DNA from: Candidatus Scalindua sp.
GTDB lineage: Bacteria; Planctomycetota; Brocadiia; Brocadiales; Scalinduaceae
Direction: 5' to 3'
NCBI GenBank assembly: GCA_021776915.1
Contig: JAIQZU010000074.1
Span: 40,268-104,267 of the forward strand
Length of the DNA: 64,000 nucleotides
Numbering within the stretch: position 1 is the first letter of the stretch; each line of letters starts with the position of its first letter. Both the position numbers and the translations under genes were made by a program. Below the pieces are notes generated by a model. That model saw only the letters and a list, made by a program, of their open reading frames with translations. It did not search any database and was not told where the DNA came from. Of this stretch, positions 20,347 through 28,812 are shown piece after piece.

Positions 20347-21210
20347 ATGAAAATATTAATTACCGGATCACACGGCATGCTGGGAACAGATATAGTAAAC
20401 CTGCTTCAAGAAAAGATGTCTTCGCCCATCCACAATGAAGACCTGGAAGTTATAGTGGCCCCACACGAAAAACTTGATATTACACTTGAAGATGAAGTAT
20501 CAAAATTTATTTCCAGTCATGCGCCGGATATTATTCTTAATTGTGCCGCATTTACAAACGTTGACAAGTGTGAGACTGAAAGAGAAATGGCATTCAAGGT
20601 TAATGCATCAGGCCCAAAATATATCGCCTCTGCTGCAAAAGAATGTGGCGCCAGGGTTATTCACATCAGTACTGATTTCGTTTTTGACGGTAGTAATGAC
20701 AGTCCATACAATGAGGACAACCGGACCAATCCATTGTCAGAATATGGCAGGACAAAACTTGAAGGTGAAAGGAATATACAGGATTACTGCAATTCATTTC
20801 TTATAGTAAGAACTTCATGGTTGTTCGGACATCATGGGGTCAACTTCGTGGAAAAGATGCTTGAACTGGCAGGACACAAAAAAGAACTCTCCATTGTTAC
20901 TGATGAAACTGGATCTCCCACATATACTGCAGACCTGGCCGAAGCTCTGTGGGTCTTAATAAAGAAGGGATGTGAAGGTATTTTCCATGTAGCTAATGAA
21001 GGAAGTTGTTCACGCTATGAATGGGCAAAGTATATCTTTGAAACGCTGAGTTACAATATTAAAGTTAACCCGATAAAATCATCTCAATACAAACGCCCTG
21101 CAAAAGTCCCTCTTAATTCAACTCTGAACTGTCAAAAGCTCACCACAATTACCGGTACACAAATGAGACCCTGGCAAGAAGCATTAAGTGCATATCTGAA
21201 TAAACAATAA
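20347..21210 (+). CDS. rfbD: dTDP-4-dehydrorhamnose reductase (RmlD-like)
   Basis: The 287-residue protein opens with the Rossmann motif ILITGSHGMLGTDIV and carries the short-chain reductase core HISTDFVFDG, YGRTKLEGER with the catalytic Tyr and Lys, and RTSWLFG. RmlD uses NADPH to make dTDP-L-rhamnose, a sugar for O-antigen and other surface polysaccharide. No rmlABC lies in the window. It follows the MsbA-like gene by 60 bp on the same strand and precedes uvrA by 6 bp. The family is secure, the exact sugar slightly less. Confidence 0.88.
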   Translation: MKILITGSHGMLGTDIVNLLQEKMSSPIHNEDLEVIVAPHEKLDITLEDEVSKFISSHAPDIILNCAAFTNVDKCETEREMAFKVNASGPKYIASAAKECGARVIHISTDFVFDGSNDSPYNEDNRTNPLSEYGRTKLEGERNIQDYCNSFLIVRTSWLFGHHGVNFVEKMLELAGHKKELSIVTDETGSPTYTADLAEALWVLIKKGCEGIFHVANEGSCSRYEWAKYIFETLSYNIKVNPIKSSQYKRPAKVPLNSTLNCQKLTTITGTQMRPWQEALSAYLNKQ

Positions 21211-21216
21211 ACACAC

Positions 21217-24129
21217 ATGAAGAAATCAATAATCGCCCGTGGCATCAGGGTACACAATCTGAAGAATATTAATATAGATATTCCATTACGTAAACTGATA
21301 GTGATAACCGGCGTCAGCGGTTCCGGCAAATCAAGCCTGGCCTTTGATACACTGTATGCTGAAGGCCAGAGGAGATATGTAGAATCTTTTTCCGCTTATG
21401 CCCGTCAGTTTCTGGAAAGGATGGACAAGCCGGATGTAGACCATATAGAGGGAATACCTCCCGCAATTGCAATCGAGCAAAAGAATCCCGTAAAGAACCG
21501 TCGATCCACTGTCGGCACTGCAACCGAGATAAATGATTATCTCAGGCTCCTCTTTGCACGCATAGGCAAGACGTACTGCACAAAGTGCGGAGAAATAGTT
21601 CAAAACGATACAATATTCCAAATCTCAGATTGTATACTGTCACTACCGGAAAGCACCAGATTCCTTGTTACATTTCCAATTACAATCAGTAAAAAGATAA
21701 CCAGCGACATGCAGGTTTCCGCCTTGAAGGAACGAGGTATAATAAGAGTTCTTGCAGATAATAATATCATAGACATCTCACTTCTACCGAAAGAGTTTGA
21801 TATACGCAAGTATAAGTCAGTTGCCGGAATAGTAGACAGATTAGTAGTGGGTAAAAAGATTAAGGGCCGCCTTATAGATAGCCTTGAGACAGCTTACAGG
21901 CTGGGTTTTGGATATCTCAGGATCATCTTCTTATCTGATGAAATTAAGAGAGATATAAAAGATAATATCGTTGAGCCAAATTCTTTTACAAAGAAACTTG
22001 CAGGGAAAAAGCTTAAGGCAGTCTTAATAAAAGATTCAGAATGGTGTGAAGTATCGTATAGCGGTCACTTCTGTTGCAATAATTGTAATATAGAGTATAA
22101 AACACCCACCCACCATTTGTTTTCCTTTAATAATCCCCTGGGGGCATGTCAGAAATGTCAGGGCTTTGGCCACACTATTGAAATCGATATGAACCTCGTC
22201 GTGCCTGACAAGTCAAAAACCATTAATGAGGGCGCAATAGCCCCCTGGAATTCACCGGCCTATTATAACCTGCTCGAAGAATTGCAGGCAGCAGCGCCAG
22301 ATTACAATATCCCACTTGACATACCATTCAATAAATTAACAAAAGACCAGTTAAGATTAATTGATGAGGGAACAGACAGTTTCACAGGTATTGGTGAATT
22401 CTTTGGCTGGTTAGAGGAAAAGAAATATAAGATGCACGTCAGGGTATTGCTCAGCAAATACAGATGCTATACCGTATGCTCAGAATGTAGCGGTACCAGG
22501 CTTAATCCATCTGCTCATAATGTAAGGATAAATCAACTTAATATATCAGACACATGCAGCATGTCTATTGACGAAGCATACAGTTTCTTTGAAGGAATAA
22601 AGCTCTTAAAATATGAGGAGGAAGTAGCAAGACTCCTGCTACTGGAAATAAAGAAAAGACTTGGCTACATGGTTAAAGTCGGATTGGGGTATTTGACACT
22701 GGACAGAATGACAAGGACTTTGTCTGGTGGAGAGGCGCAGAGAGTAAATCTGACCACTTCACTCGGCTCCTCGCTCGTTAATACATTATATATTCTTGAT
22801 GAACCAAGCATCGGGCTGCATCCAAGAGATACTAAACGCCTGATCGATATACTGGTGCGGCTTAGAGACATCGGAAACACCGTCATAGTAGTCGAGCATG
22901 ACAGAGACATGATTAAGTCCGCAGATTACCTCATAGACCTTGGGCCTGAAGCAGGAGAGAATGGCGGTAATATTGTTTATGCCGGAGATGCAAAGAAAAT
23001 ACCCTCTAAAAACGGCTCATTAACAGGACAATATTTGAAAGGCAAGAAGCAGATAGAATTGCCTTTGGCCAGAAGGAAACCAACTCATAACCATATTGAA
23101 ATTACCGGCGCGACTGAAAACAACCTGAAAGATATTACCGTGCAATTTCCCCTCAAGGTATTTACCTGTGTAACCGGTGTATCAGGCTCCGGCAAAAGCA
23201 CACTTATCCAGGATACCCTGTACGGCGCCCTTAAAAGAAGAATGGGAATCTATAATGGCCTTATAGGAAAACACAATGACCTGAACATCAATGGACACAT
23301 AGACGACGTAATCATGGTTGACCAATCACCTATTGGCAGGACGCCCAGGTCAAATCCGGTTACCTATGTAAAGGTATTCGATTTTATAAGAAAGATATTT
23401 GCTTCCACCAGGGAGGCAAGATTACACAATTACACTCAAAGCTCTTTCTCTTTTAATGTCAAAGGCGGCAGGTGTGATCATTGTGAGGGTTGTGGTTATA
23501 TAAAGGTGGATATGCAGTTTCTTGCCGATGTATACGTAACCTGTGATCAATGCCACGGCAAGCGTTTCAGGAAAGATATTCTGGAAGTTTGCTTCAAAGA
23601 TAAGAACATTCACGAAGTTCTGGAAATGACAGTAAGCGAAGCAATGAAGTTCTTTTCTACACATAACAAGCATGCGCCGACATCAGACATGCACAGCAGT
23701 TTTTCTAAAGCTGCATCTCATATTAAAAAGGGACTGAAGTATCTTGAAGATACAGGTTTGGGATACCTTAGATTGGGGCAACCGGCAACAACACTCTCTG
23801 GCGGAGAGGCTCAGCGATTGAAACTGGCAACTTACATGGCAAAAGGAAGACACGAAGAAATACTTTTCATATTTGACGAACCTACAACTGGCCTACATTT
23901 TGATGATATAAGAAAGCTGCTTGACTGTTTCCAGAGGTTAATAGATAACGGACATTCAGTGATTGTCATTGAACACAATCTTGAAGTCTTAAAATGCGCA
24001 GACCATATAATTGATCTCGGGCCGGAAGGCGGCAAAGGAGGCGGATATGTATTAGGACACGGCACACCGGAAAAGATTTCTAAATTAAGGAAATCCTATA
24101 CAGGAAAATATCTTAAAGAATATGTGTGA
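21217..24129 (+). CDS. uvrA: excinuclease ABC subunit A
   Basis: A 970-residue UvrA with two ABC ATPase halves: GVSGSGKSSLAFDTLYAEGQ at the N-terminus and GVSGSGKSTLIQDTLYGAL in the second half. It also has Zn-finger cysteines (CTKCGE; CNNCNIEY and CQKCQGFGH; CDHCEGCGY and CDQCHG) and two signature LSGGEAQR motifs. It recognises bulky DNA damage and loads UvrB in nucleotide excision repair. It starts 6 bp after rfbD, probably in one transcript. Nothing unusual is seen. Confidence 0.98.
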   Translation: MKKSIIARGIRVHNLKNINIDIPLRKLIVITGVSGSGKSSLAFDTLYAEGQRRYVESFSAYARQFLERMDKPDVDHIEGIPPAIAIEQKNPVKNRRSTVGTATEINDYLRLLFARIGKTYCTKCGEIVQNDTIFQISDCILSLPESTRFLVTFPITISKKITSDMQVSALKERGIIRVLADNNIIDISLLPKEFDIRKYKSVAGIVDRLVVGKKIKGRLIDSLETAYRLGFGYLRIIFLSDEIKRDIKDNIVEPNSFTKKLAGKKLKAVLIKDSEWCEVSYSGHFCCNNCNIEYKTPTHHLFSFNNPLGACQKCQGFGHTIEIDMNLVVPDKSKTINEGAIAPWNSPAYYNLLEELQAAAPDYNIPLDIPFNKLTKDQLRLIDEGTDSFTGIGEFFGWLEEKKYKMHVRVLLSKYRCYTVCSECSGTRLNPSAHNVRINQLNISDTCSMSIDEAYSFFEGIKLLKYEEEVARLLLLEIKKRLGYMVKVGLGYLTLDRMTRTLSGGEAQRVNLTTSLGSSLVNTLYILDEPSIGLHPRDTKRLIDILVRLRDIGNTVIVVEHDRDMIKSADYLIDLGPEAGENGGNIVYAGDAKKIPSKNGSLTGQYLKGKKQIELPLARRKPTHNHIEITGATENNLKDITVQFPLKVFTCVTGVSGSGKSTLIQDTLYGALKRRMGIYNGLIGKHNDLNINGHIDDVIMVDQSPIGRTPRSNPVTYVKVFDFIRKIFASTREARLHNYTQSSFSFNVKGGRCDHCEGCGYIKVDMQFLADVYVTCDQCHGKRFRKDILEVCFKDKNIHEVLEMTVSEAMKFFSTHNKHAPTSDMHSSFSKAASHIKKGLKYLEDTGLGYLRLGQPATTLSGGEAQRLKLATYMAKGRHEEILFIFDEPTTGLHFDDIRKLLDCFQRLIDNGHSVIVIEHNLEVLKCADHIIDLGPEGGKGGGYVLGHGTPEKISKLRKSYTGKYLKEYV

Positions 24130-24214
24130 GGAAGAGTCAACCATGGAAATTTATGATTTATTAATTATAATCAATCCTTAAATTCTTGAATTCCTAAATT
24201 CGTCATATCTTCGT

Positions 24215-25129
24215 TCATGACAAATCCAGCATCCTCTGAATAGCCGATAAGGCCTTTTTCGCTATCTCATCCGGCACTGTAACAACATACTGAACATCCT
24301 CAAGTGACCACAATAGTTTTTCCAATGTATTTAATTTCATATTGGGGCAATCCGATAGAGGTGTAACCGGCATAAATATCTTATCAGGATTTTCCTTCCT
24401 CAACCTGTGCAAAATCCCTATTTCAGTCCCGATGATGAATTCCTTTGCATTACTGCTGTTTGCATATTTTAAAATACCGGTTGTGCTTGCTACGTTGTCT
24501 GCCAGCGCAATCACATCAGGTGTACACTCAGGATGCACGACTACCTCTGCCTCCGGGTGCTCTGATTTCATCTTAACTATCTGATCAGCAAGTATCCTGT
24601 GATGAGTTGGACAATAACCTTCCCAATAAATCATCTCTCTATTCAGGCACGATGAAACATATGCACCGAGGCTCTTATCAGGGATAAATAATATCTCTTC
24701 ATCTTCAGGGATGGATGACACGATTTTTACAGCGTTCGATGAAGTACAGCATATATCGCTTTCAGCCTTAACGTCTGCAGTGGTATTAACGTAACACACG
24801 ACCCTGATATTTGGATAAAGTTCCTTTTTCTTCCTTAATTCCCTCGCCGTGATCATATTCGCCATTGGGCACCCTGCATGCTCATCCGGCATAATAACAG
24901 TCTTATTCGGAGACAATATTGCAGCGGTCTCCGCCATGAAATGAACACCGCAAAATACAATCAAATCCGCATCCGTCTTTGCAGCCTGCTGAGACAAACC
25001 CAGAGAATCTCCAACATAATCTGCAACATCCTGAACCTCGCCACGCTGATAATTATGTGCCAGGATAATGGCATTATGCTTCTTCTTCAGCTCAGAAATC
25101 TTTTCTACTATCGGATCGGACACCACCAT
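24215..25129 (-). CDS. nadA: quinolinate synthase
   Basis: A 304-residue NadA of the shorter type. It has AHNYQRGEVQDVADYVGDSL, FCGVHFMAETAAIL, MPDEHAGCPMANMI and EGYCPTHHRI, which carry the conserved Cys ligands for the [4Fe-4S] cluster with a third Cys near CPNMKLN. It condenses iminoaspartate with dihydroxyacetone phosphate to quinolinate for NAD synthesis. AAAGGAG lies only 3 bases before the ATG at 25129; GTG codons 2 and 3 have better spacing, so the start could be there. No nadB or nadC is adjacent. Confidence 0.96.
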   Translation of the reverse strand: MVVSDPIVEKISELKKKHNAIILAHNYQRGEVQDVADYVGDSLGLSQQAAKTDADLIVFCGVHFMAETAAILSPNKTVIMPDEHAGCPMANMITARELRKKKELYPNIRVVCYVNTTADVKAESDICCTSSNAVKIVSSIPEDEEILFIPDKSLGAYVSSCLNREMIYWEGYCPTHHRILADQIVKMKSEHPEAEVVVHPECTPDVIALADNVASTTGILKYANSSNAKEFIIGTEIGILHRLRKENPDKIFMPVTPLSDCPNMKLNTLEKLLWSLEDVQYVVTVPDEIAKKALSAIQRMLDLS

Positions 25130-25270
25130 ACACTCCTTTTCTAAAAGATATGAAATATTTATGAACTATTATCATTTAAAAATCTTATTTTACAACAATT
25201 ATTTGTTAATGTAGCCCCAGGACTACTGTCATAACAAATGATAGAAGAGAACAATCAACTTTGAATTTCC

Positions 25271-25299
25271 TTGACACTATTTTGATTTTGATATTTAAT
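25271..25299 (+). promoter_or_regulatory. probable sigma-70 promoter of tRNA-Val
   Basis: TTGACA (25271-25276) is followed after 17 bases by TTTAAT (25294-25299), ending 14 bases before the tRNA. A related TTGACACTATTT lies upstream of the inverted tRNA copy (minus strand, about 27640). Confidence 0.55.
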
Positions 25300-25313
25300 T
25301 ATTCATATTACAT

Positions 25314-25387
25314 GGGCGATTAGCTCAGTTGGCTAGAGCACTTGCTCGACAAGCAAGGGGTCACTGGTTCGAATCCAGTATCGCCCA
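25314..25387 (+). tRNA. tRNA-Val (anticodon GAC), copy 1
   Basis: The 74-nt gene folds as a standard cloverleaf: acceptor GGGCGAT paired with ATCGCCC, D arm GCTC/GAGC, anticodon arm CTTGC TCGACAA GCAAG with anticodon GAC, T arm ACTGG TTCGAAT CCAGT. Discriminator A; CCA is not encoded. A near-identical copy lies inverted at 27516-27589, differing in the T loop (TTCGAAT versus TTCGAGT). Confidence 0.96.
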
Positions 25388-26395
25388 TATTGTCAGACAA
25401 GGACTTAGGAGAAATGGTTGAAGGCATAATCCTGTCGGTTGTGACCATTTTGTGACCAAAATATTTGAGGGAGTATGGTGAGCAAATTGCCATGCCCCTT
25501 TTTTATTCTTTTTTCATTCTTCATTTCTAAAATTCACCATTCACATATCAAGCGTAATCAGGTAGTGAAGCTGAGTTGTCGTATCCTCCCTCAGCACCAT
25601 AATCATTCCACTTTAACAAATTTCTTAATATCATCTCTTTGTTACTGAACTCATTATCGTTCAACAAAAACCGTAAGCATTTTTTAAGTTTTGATGAAGA
25701 AGATTCAATAACTATTGCAGAAAAATGCTTCTTTATGAAAGCGATGTATATACACCAATTGTTTATTGTATCAGCACGCTAGTTTAAAACTATGCACTTT
25801 CAGTGCAAGGCTTTCAGCTGCTTTTTAAAAAAATTTGTTGACAATATGCTGATTAAGAACGGATACGGAAACTATACTGTTTTTAGTTTTACAGTAGATT
25901 TTCCACCGGAATAAAAAGGACTTTCAGTCCAGAGTGGTTCAGTATTGCTTAAGTTAAATGCCATTCCGTAGAAATTACAAATATTTATTTGTTAGGTTAT
26001 TATGATATATAATACCTAGGGTACATGAAATCTGAAAACACTTATAATATGGTTGATATAAGATATTTTAGCAATCCGGTTATTTTATATAATAATCATT
26101 ACTGATTGAGTTTACGTGATTTTTCTTGTTGACAGAGGGTAATAATCTTTCTATTCTTTTGGTTCTTTCCTACTAGTTCTTTAGTGTGAAGAAGTGGCAA
26201 GGATGTCATAAGATAAAGTTTCAATGTTGTATTATTGATTGAAGTATATCATTTACACGAACCATACCAACTAACATTTTGTTCTATATGCACAGTAAGT
26301 TTCACCTTAATTCCTTGAGAGGAGGTCGTTGGAAGTGGTAAGGAAAATGTAATTCCAAAATTCTAATCGAGGGGAAACTGGAGAAAGGAGACTAT
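25388..26395. other. AT-rich accessory intergenic region (about 1 kb)
   Basis: No credible gene is seen. The first about 125 bp, containing TGTGACCATTTTGTGACCA and GCCATGCCCCTTTTTT, is an imperfect inverted copy of 27395-27515. Two small hairpins, GCACTTTCAGTGC (25794-25806) and GGACTTTCAGTCC (25918-25930), share a loop but differ at one paired position on both sides. The last bases hold the ribosome site for the following gene. Confidence 0.6.
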
Positions 26396-27016
26396 ATGGA
26401 AACAATGACGATAAACAAGAAACAGTACAAATTAGCCTTTATCTCAGGGAGGGTAGCTAGCATCTCAAAGAGGTCAGAAACACATGTTTCTGGTTCAGGT
26501 GGTGGTGGTCGCGGCCATACCATTCATGGGACTGGCGGTTCATCAACTTCACCAATTACTATAAGTTCTACGACTACGGTGCATGATGATTTATTCCTTA
26601 TTGAGAAGGATGGGAAGGAACATTCATTTCACTTGCGCAATTTTGATTTAGCGTGCATGGAAGGAAATACTGTTACCATTGCGTTTGCAATTATGGAGGA
26701 CAAAGATAGTAGCCCCCCTATAGCTGCCTACAACAATAGTACAAGAAGGGCTTTTTATAATAATCGGGTGATTAATGAAATGCATACACCTCATTATATG
26801 TATGGGGTTCTCAGTTTTTTTGTGGCACTTTCTCTGTCGGTGGTCTTCTTGTATACTAAACATTTCATTTTGTTCTTGATAGGAGCTCTTTCTATTATTC
26901 CGGCGGGTGTTGCCCGTAAAGATATAGGGAGGCGTAGAGCAAATAAATTTAAAAAAAGCTATGAGTTTGAAGGATTTACTAATTATTTGAGTTCTTTCCC
27001 GTTGATAGAAGGCTGA
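26396..27016 (+). CDS. hypothetical membrane protein with Gly-rich N-terminal region (accessory gene)
   Basis: The 206-residue product starts with a soluble part of about 130 residues containing RSETHVSGSGGGGRGHTIHG, then HDDLFLIEKDGKEHSFHL and FDLACMEGNTVTI. Two adjacent transmembrane helices follow (about 135-170) and a basic C-terminus (KDIGRRRANKFKK). This layout resembles a small family of uncharacterised bacterial membrane proteins with an SxSETHVxGSGGGG motif, but no function is known to me. AGGAGACTAT precedes the ATG. It is the only intact gene between the two inverted tRNA-Val copies, which suggests acquired DNA. Confidence 0.7.
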   Translation: METMTINKKQYKLAFISGRVASISKRSETHVSGSGGGGRGHTIHGTGGSSTSPITISSTTTVHDDLFLIEKDGKEHSFHLRNFDLACMEGNTVTIAFAIMEDKDSSPPIAAYNNSTRRAFYNNRVINEMHTPHYMYGVLSFFVALSLSVVFLYTKHFILFLIGALSIIPAGVARKDIGRRRANKFKKSYEFEGFTNYLSSFPLIEG

Positions 27017-27515
27017 ATGTATCTAATCAGGATAGGGAGCCGCTTTAGCGGCCCCCTCCCACAGCACCATGTCTATATCCCCTATTAGTTTATAATCCCA
27101 CCATGAAGAAACCATATCTATTAAGAGACTTTAGCAGACTTTAGAGACTTTAGAGACTTTAGAGACTTTGGGGTCAGACCTTGAAAGCAGAATGTACGAT
27201 CTTCTCTAATTTTTCTCTGTTTCCTCTTAAAGCTTCTTTATACGGTATCCGAGTGTATTAGTATGACATGTCGTAATCCTTTATTTGTACAGACGGAGAA
27301 ATAAGGAGTTCCGAAGAAAGAAAATAGGTGAGTGTCATCTTTTAAAGGGGGGGGGGGAGACGACAAACAAAATTTATGCAGTTTAAGTGAAGAAGAGAGT
27401 AAAAAAGGGGCATGGCAATTTACTTACCATACCCCTGATAAATTTTGGTCACAAAATGGTCACACCTTTCAGGATTTTACCACCTTATCTTACCATAAGT
27501 CCTTATCTGACAATA
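27017..27515. repeat. repeat-rich accessory DNA: tandem ACTTTAG units, RAYT-end copy, G11 tract, inverted flank
   Basis: From about 27125 to 27170 the unit AGACTTTAG is repeated in tandem about four or five times. It is followed at 27171-27215 by GGGTCAGACCTTGAAAGCAG and about 25 further bases that duplicate the left end of the transposase element at 27770-27815. A run of 11 G occurs at 27347-27357. From about 27395 to 27515 the sequence is the imperfect reverse complement of the flank of the first tRNA-Val. No supported coding sequence. Confidence 0.65.
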
Positions 27516-27589
27516 TGGGCGATACTGGACTCGAACCAGTGACCCCTTGCTTGTCGAGCAAGTGCTCTAGCCAACTGAGCTAATCGCCC
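27516..27589 (-). tRNA. tRNA-Val (anticodon GAC), copy 2, inverted
   Basis: On the minus strand the 74-nt sequence folds as the first copy does: GGGCGAT/ATCGCCC acceptor, anticodon arm with TCGACAA loop, T loop TTCGAGT. One T-loop base differs from copy 1. Downstream and upstream flanks are also related to copy 1, making a long imperfect inverted repeat about 2.3 kb across. Confidence 0.95.
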
Positions 27590-27666
27590 ATGATTTCCTT
27601 CCTGAATCTCCTACCGGCTGCAGACTATAAACTGAAATAGTGTCAAAGTAAACCCTCTTTCTGTTT

Positions 27667-27735
27667 TCAGGCCACTTCCAAGCGAAGATTCTTTCCAAGT
27701 GCGTGTGCAAACTTTTCGAGAGTAGAGAGCTTGAG
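27667..27735 (-). pseudogene. C-terminal remnant of an XRE/HigA-type antitoxin
   Basis: The minus-strand frame reads LKLSTLEKFAHALGKNLRL then EVA and stop. This is the usual C-terminal helix of small helix-turn-helix antitoxins (LSTLEKxAxALG). The reading loses sense upstream, where ACTTTAG repeats and the transposase element end begin, so the gene seems cut by that insertion. No toxin partner is visible. Confidence 0.55.
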
Positions 27736-27768
27736 AGGACTTTAGGGTCGGGACTTTAGCGGGACTTT

Positions 27769-28812
27769 AGGGTCAGACCTTGAAAGCAGAATGTACGATC
27801 TTCTCTAATTTTCTTCTGAAATCTTTACTTGTTTTACTTTGCGTATTTATCCGTATTGCAGCTTTATTTACAGCACTTATACTTATTCCAAACATCTCCC
27901 CTACTGCTTTATTTTTTATCCCTGTATACGTTTTCAATATATACATACTTACATCTCTAGCTTCAAACGGTATATGCCTTTTCCTTTGTAGTAGCGTTGC
28001 CTTGTCTATTTTATAATTATGTATTACCTCTTTTATTACCCTTTCAATCACACCATCATCACTTATTCTCTTTTTTTGTGGTAAGTCTGCATCTTCTTTC
28101 TTCGTACGATCTATAAACTTCCTTTGCACCCACTCCACAAACTTGTCACTTCCCAAGATTATTCCATACTTTATTTCTTCAAGAAAGTCACTTTCCCTGC
28201 CGGATATTTCACGAACCAATTTTCTATATTCCTTCCTTGAATCTTTATTGTTACTACACAGCCCATCTAAAACAGCTTCACTGTTTACCCATGTATTTCT
28301 TTTACTGACGTTAACAAAATCATGATAGCTACTCCACTTATACTCACTCAGCTTATTAACCATACCGGCTCGGATAGGGTTTAAATGTATATATAGACTT
28401 AAAATATGCCAGTAAGATTCATTTTCAACCAGAACACTCTTATATCTGCCCTGAAAAAGATGTCCACTACGTTTATGGTTGCGATTGTAATAAACACTAT
28501 AAGCTGTCTGTATCCATTGCATGACCCTTGAGAGATTTGCTTCATGTGTTCTTAAAAGAACATGATAATGATTACTCATCAAGACAAACGAAAATATATC
28601 TAGATTAAACTTCTCTCTGGCGCTTGCCACGTACTCCAAAAATCTGGAATAATCGCCATTGGCAAGAAATATCTTCCCTCTGCCTATACCTCTTGACATA
28701 ACGTGATAGATTGCGCCTTCATATTGTATTCTCCAAGGCCGTGCCATAGTGGAATATTATCAACCTAATACTCCGGCCTGTCAAGCATATTCTATATTCA
28801 AGGTCTGACCCT
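27769..28812 (-). mobile_element. RAYT-type insertion element with 16-bp perfect inverted ends
   Basis: AGGGTCAGACCTTGAA at 27769-27784 and its exact reverse complement at 28797-28812 bracket the transposase gene. The left end overlaps the last codons and stop of the gene. A third copy of the left end (about 45 bp, same orientation) sits at 27171-27215. GACTTTAG repeats precede both left-end copies. A second related motif (GACCCTGAATTCTCTG) is repeated just outside the right end. This looks like a RAYT gene with its cognate REP-like ends. Confidence 0.7.
27773..28747 (-). CDS. REP-associated tyrosine (RAYT/Y1, HUH) transposase with DnaA-like C-terminal domain
   Basis: The 324-residue protein begins ARPWRIQYEGAIYHVMSRG, carries the HUH pair in NHYHVLLR (His60, His62), and has the Tyr-containing helix before NRNHKRSGHLFQGRYKS. 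These are the hallmarks of TnpA_REP, a single-strand DNA nickase acting on REP hairpins. After about residue 230 a helical domain (RDVSMYILKTYTGIKNKAVG then FGISISAVNKA) resembles the DnaA C-terminal helix-turn-helix, a known fusion. The gene is full length and not interrupted. Its stop codon lies within the inverted end of the element. Its target palindromes may include hairpins elsewhere in this window, which is untested. Confidence 0.92.
   Translation of the reverse strand: MARPWRIQYEGAIYHVMSRGIGRGKIFLANGDYSRFLEYVASAREKFNLDIFSFVLMSNHYHVLLRTHEANLSRVMQWIQTAYSVYYNRNHKRSGHLFQGRYKSVLVENESYWHILSLYIHLNPIRAGMVNKLSEYKWSSYHDFVNVSKRNTWVNSEAVLDGLCSNNKDSRKEYRKLVREISGRESDFLEEIKYGIILGSDKFVEWVQRKFIDRTKKEDADLPQKKRISDDGVIERVIKEVIHNYKIDKATLLQRKRHIPFEARDVSMYILKTYTGIKNKAVGEMFGISISAVNKAAIRINTQSKTSKDFRRKLEKIVHSAFKV

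Noticed and set aside
27125..27170. Tandem 9-bp units as a CRISPR array
   Set aside because: Units are contiguous without spacers and no cas gene is in the window.
27347..27357. G11 homopolymer as a phase-variation switch
   Set aside because: It lies in no supported gene or promoter, so there is nothing visible for it to switch.
27332..27583. Plus-strand frame over the G11 tract and tRNA
   Set aside because: It runs through an inverted repeat and antisense through the tRNA-Val gene, so it is not a real protein.
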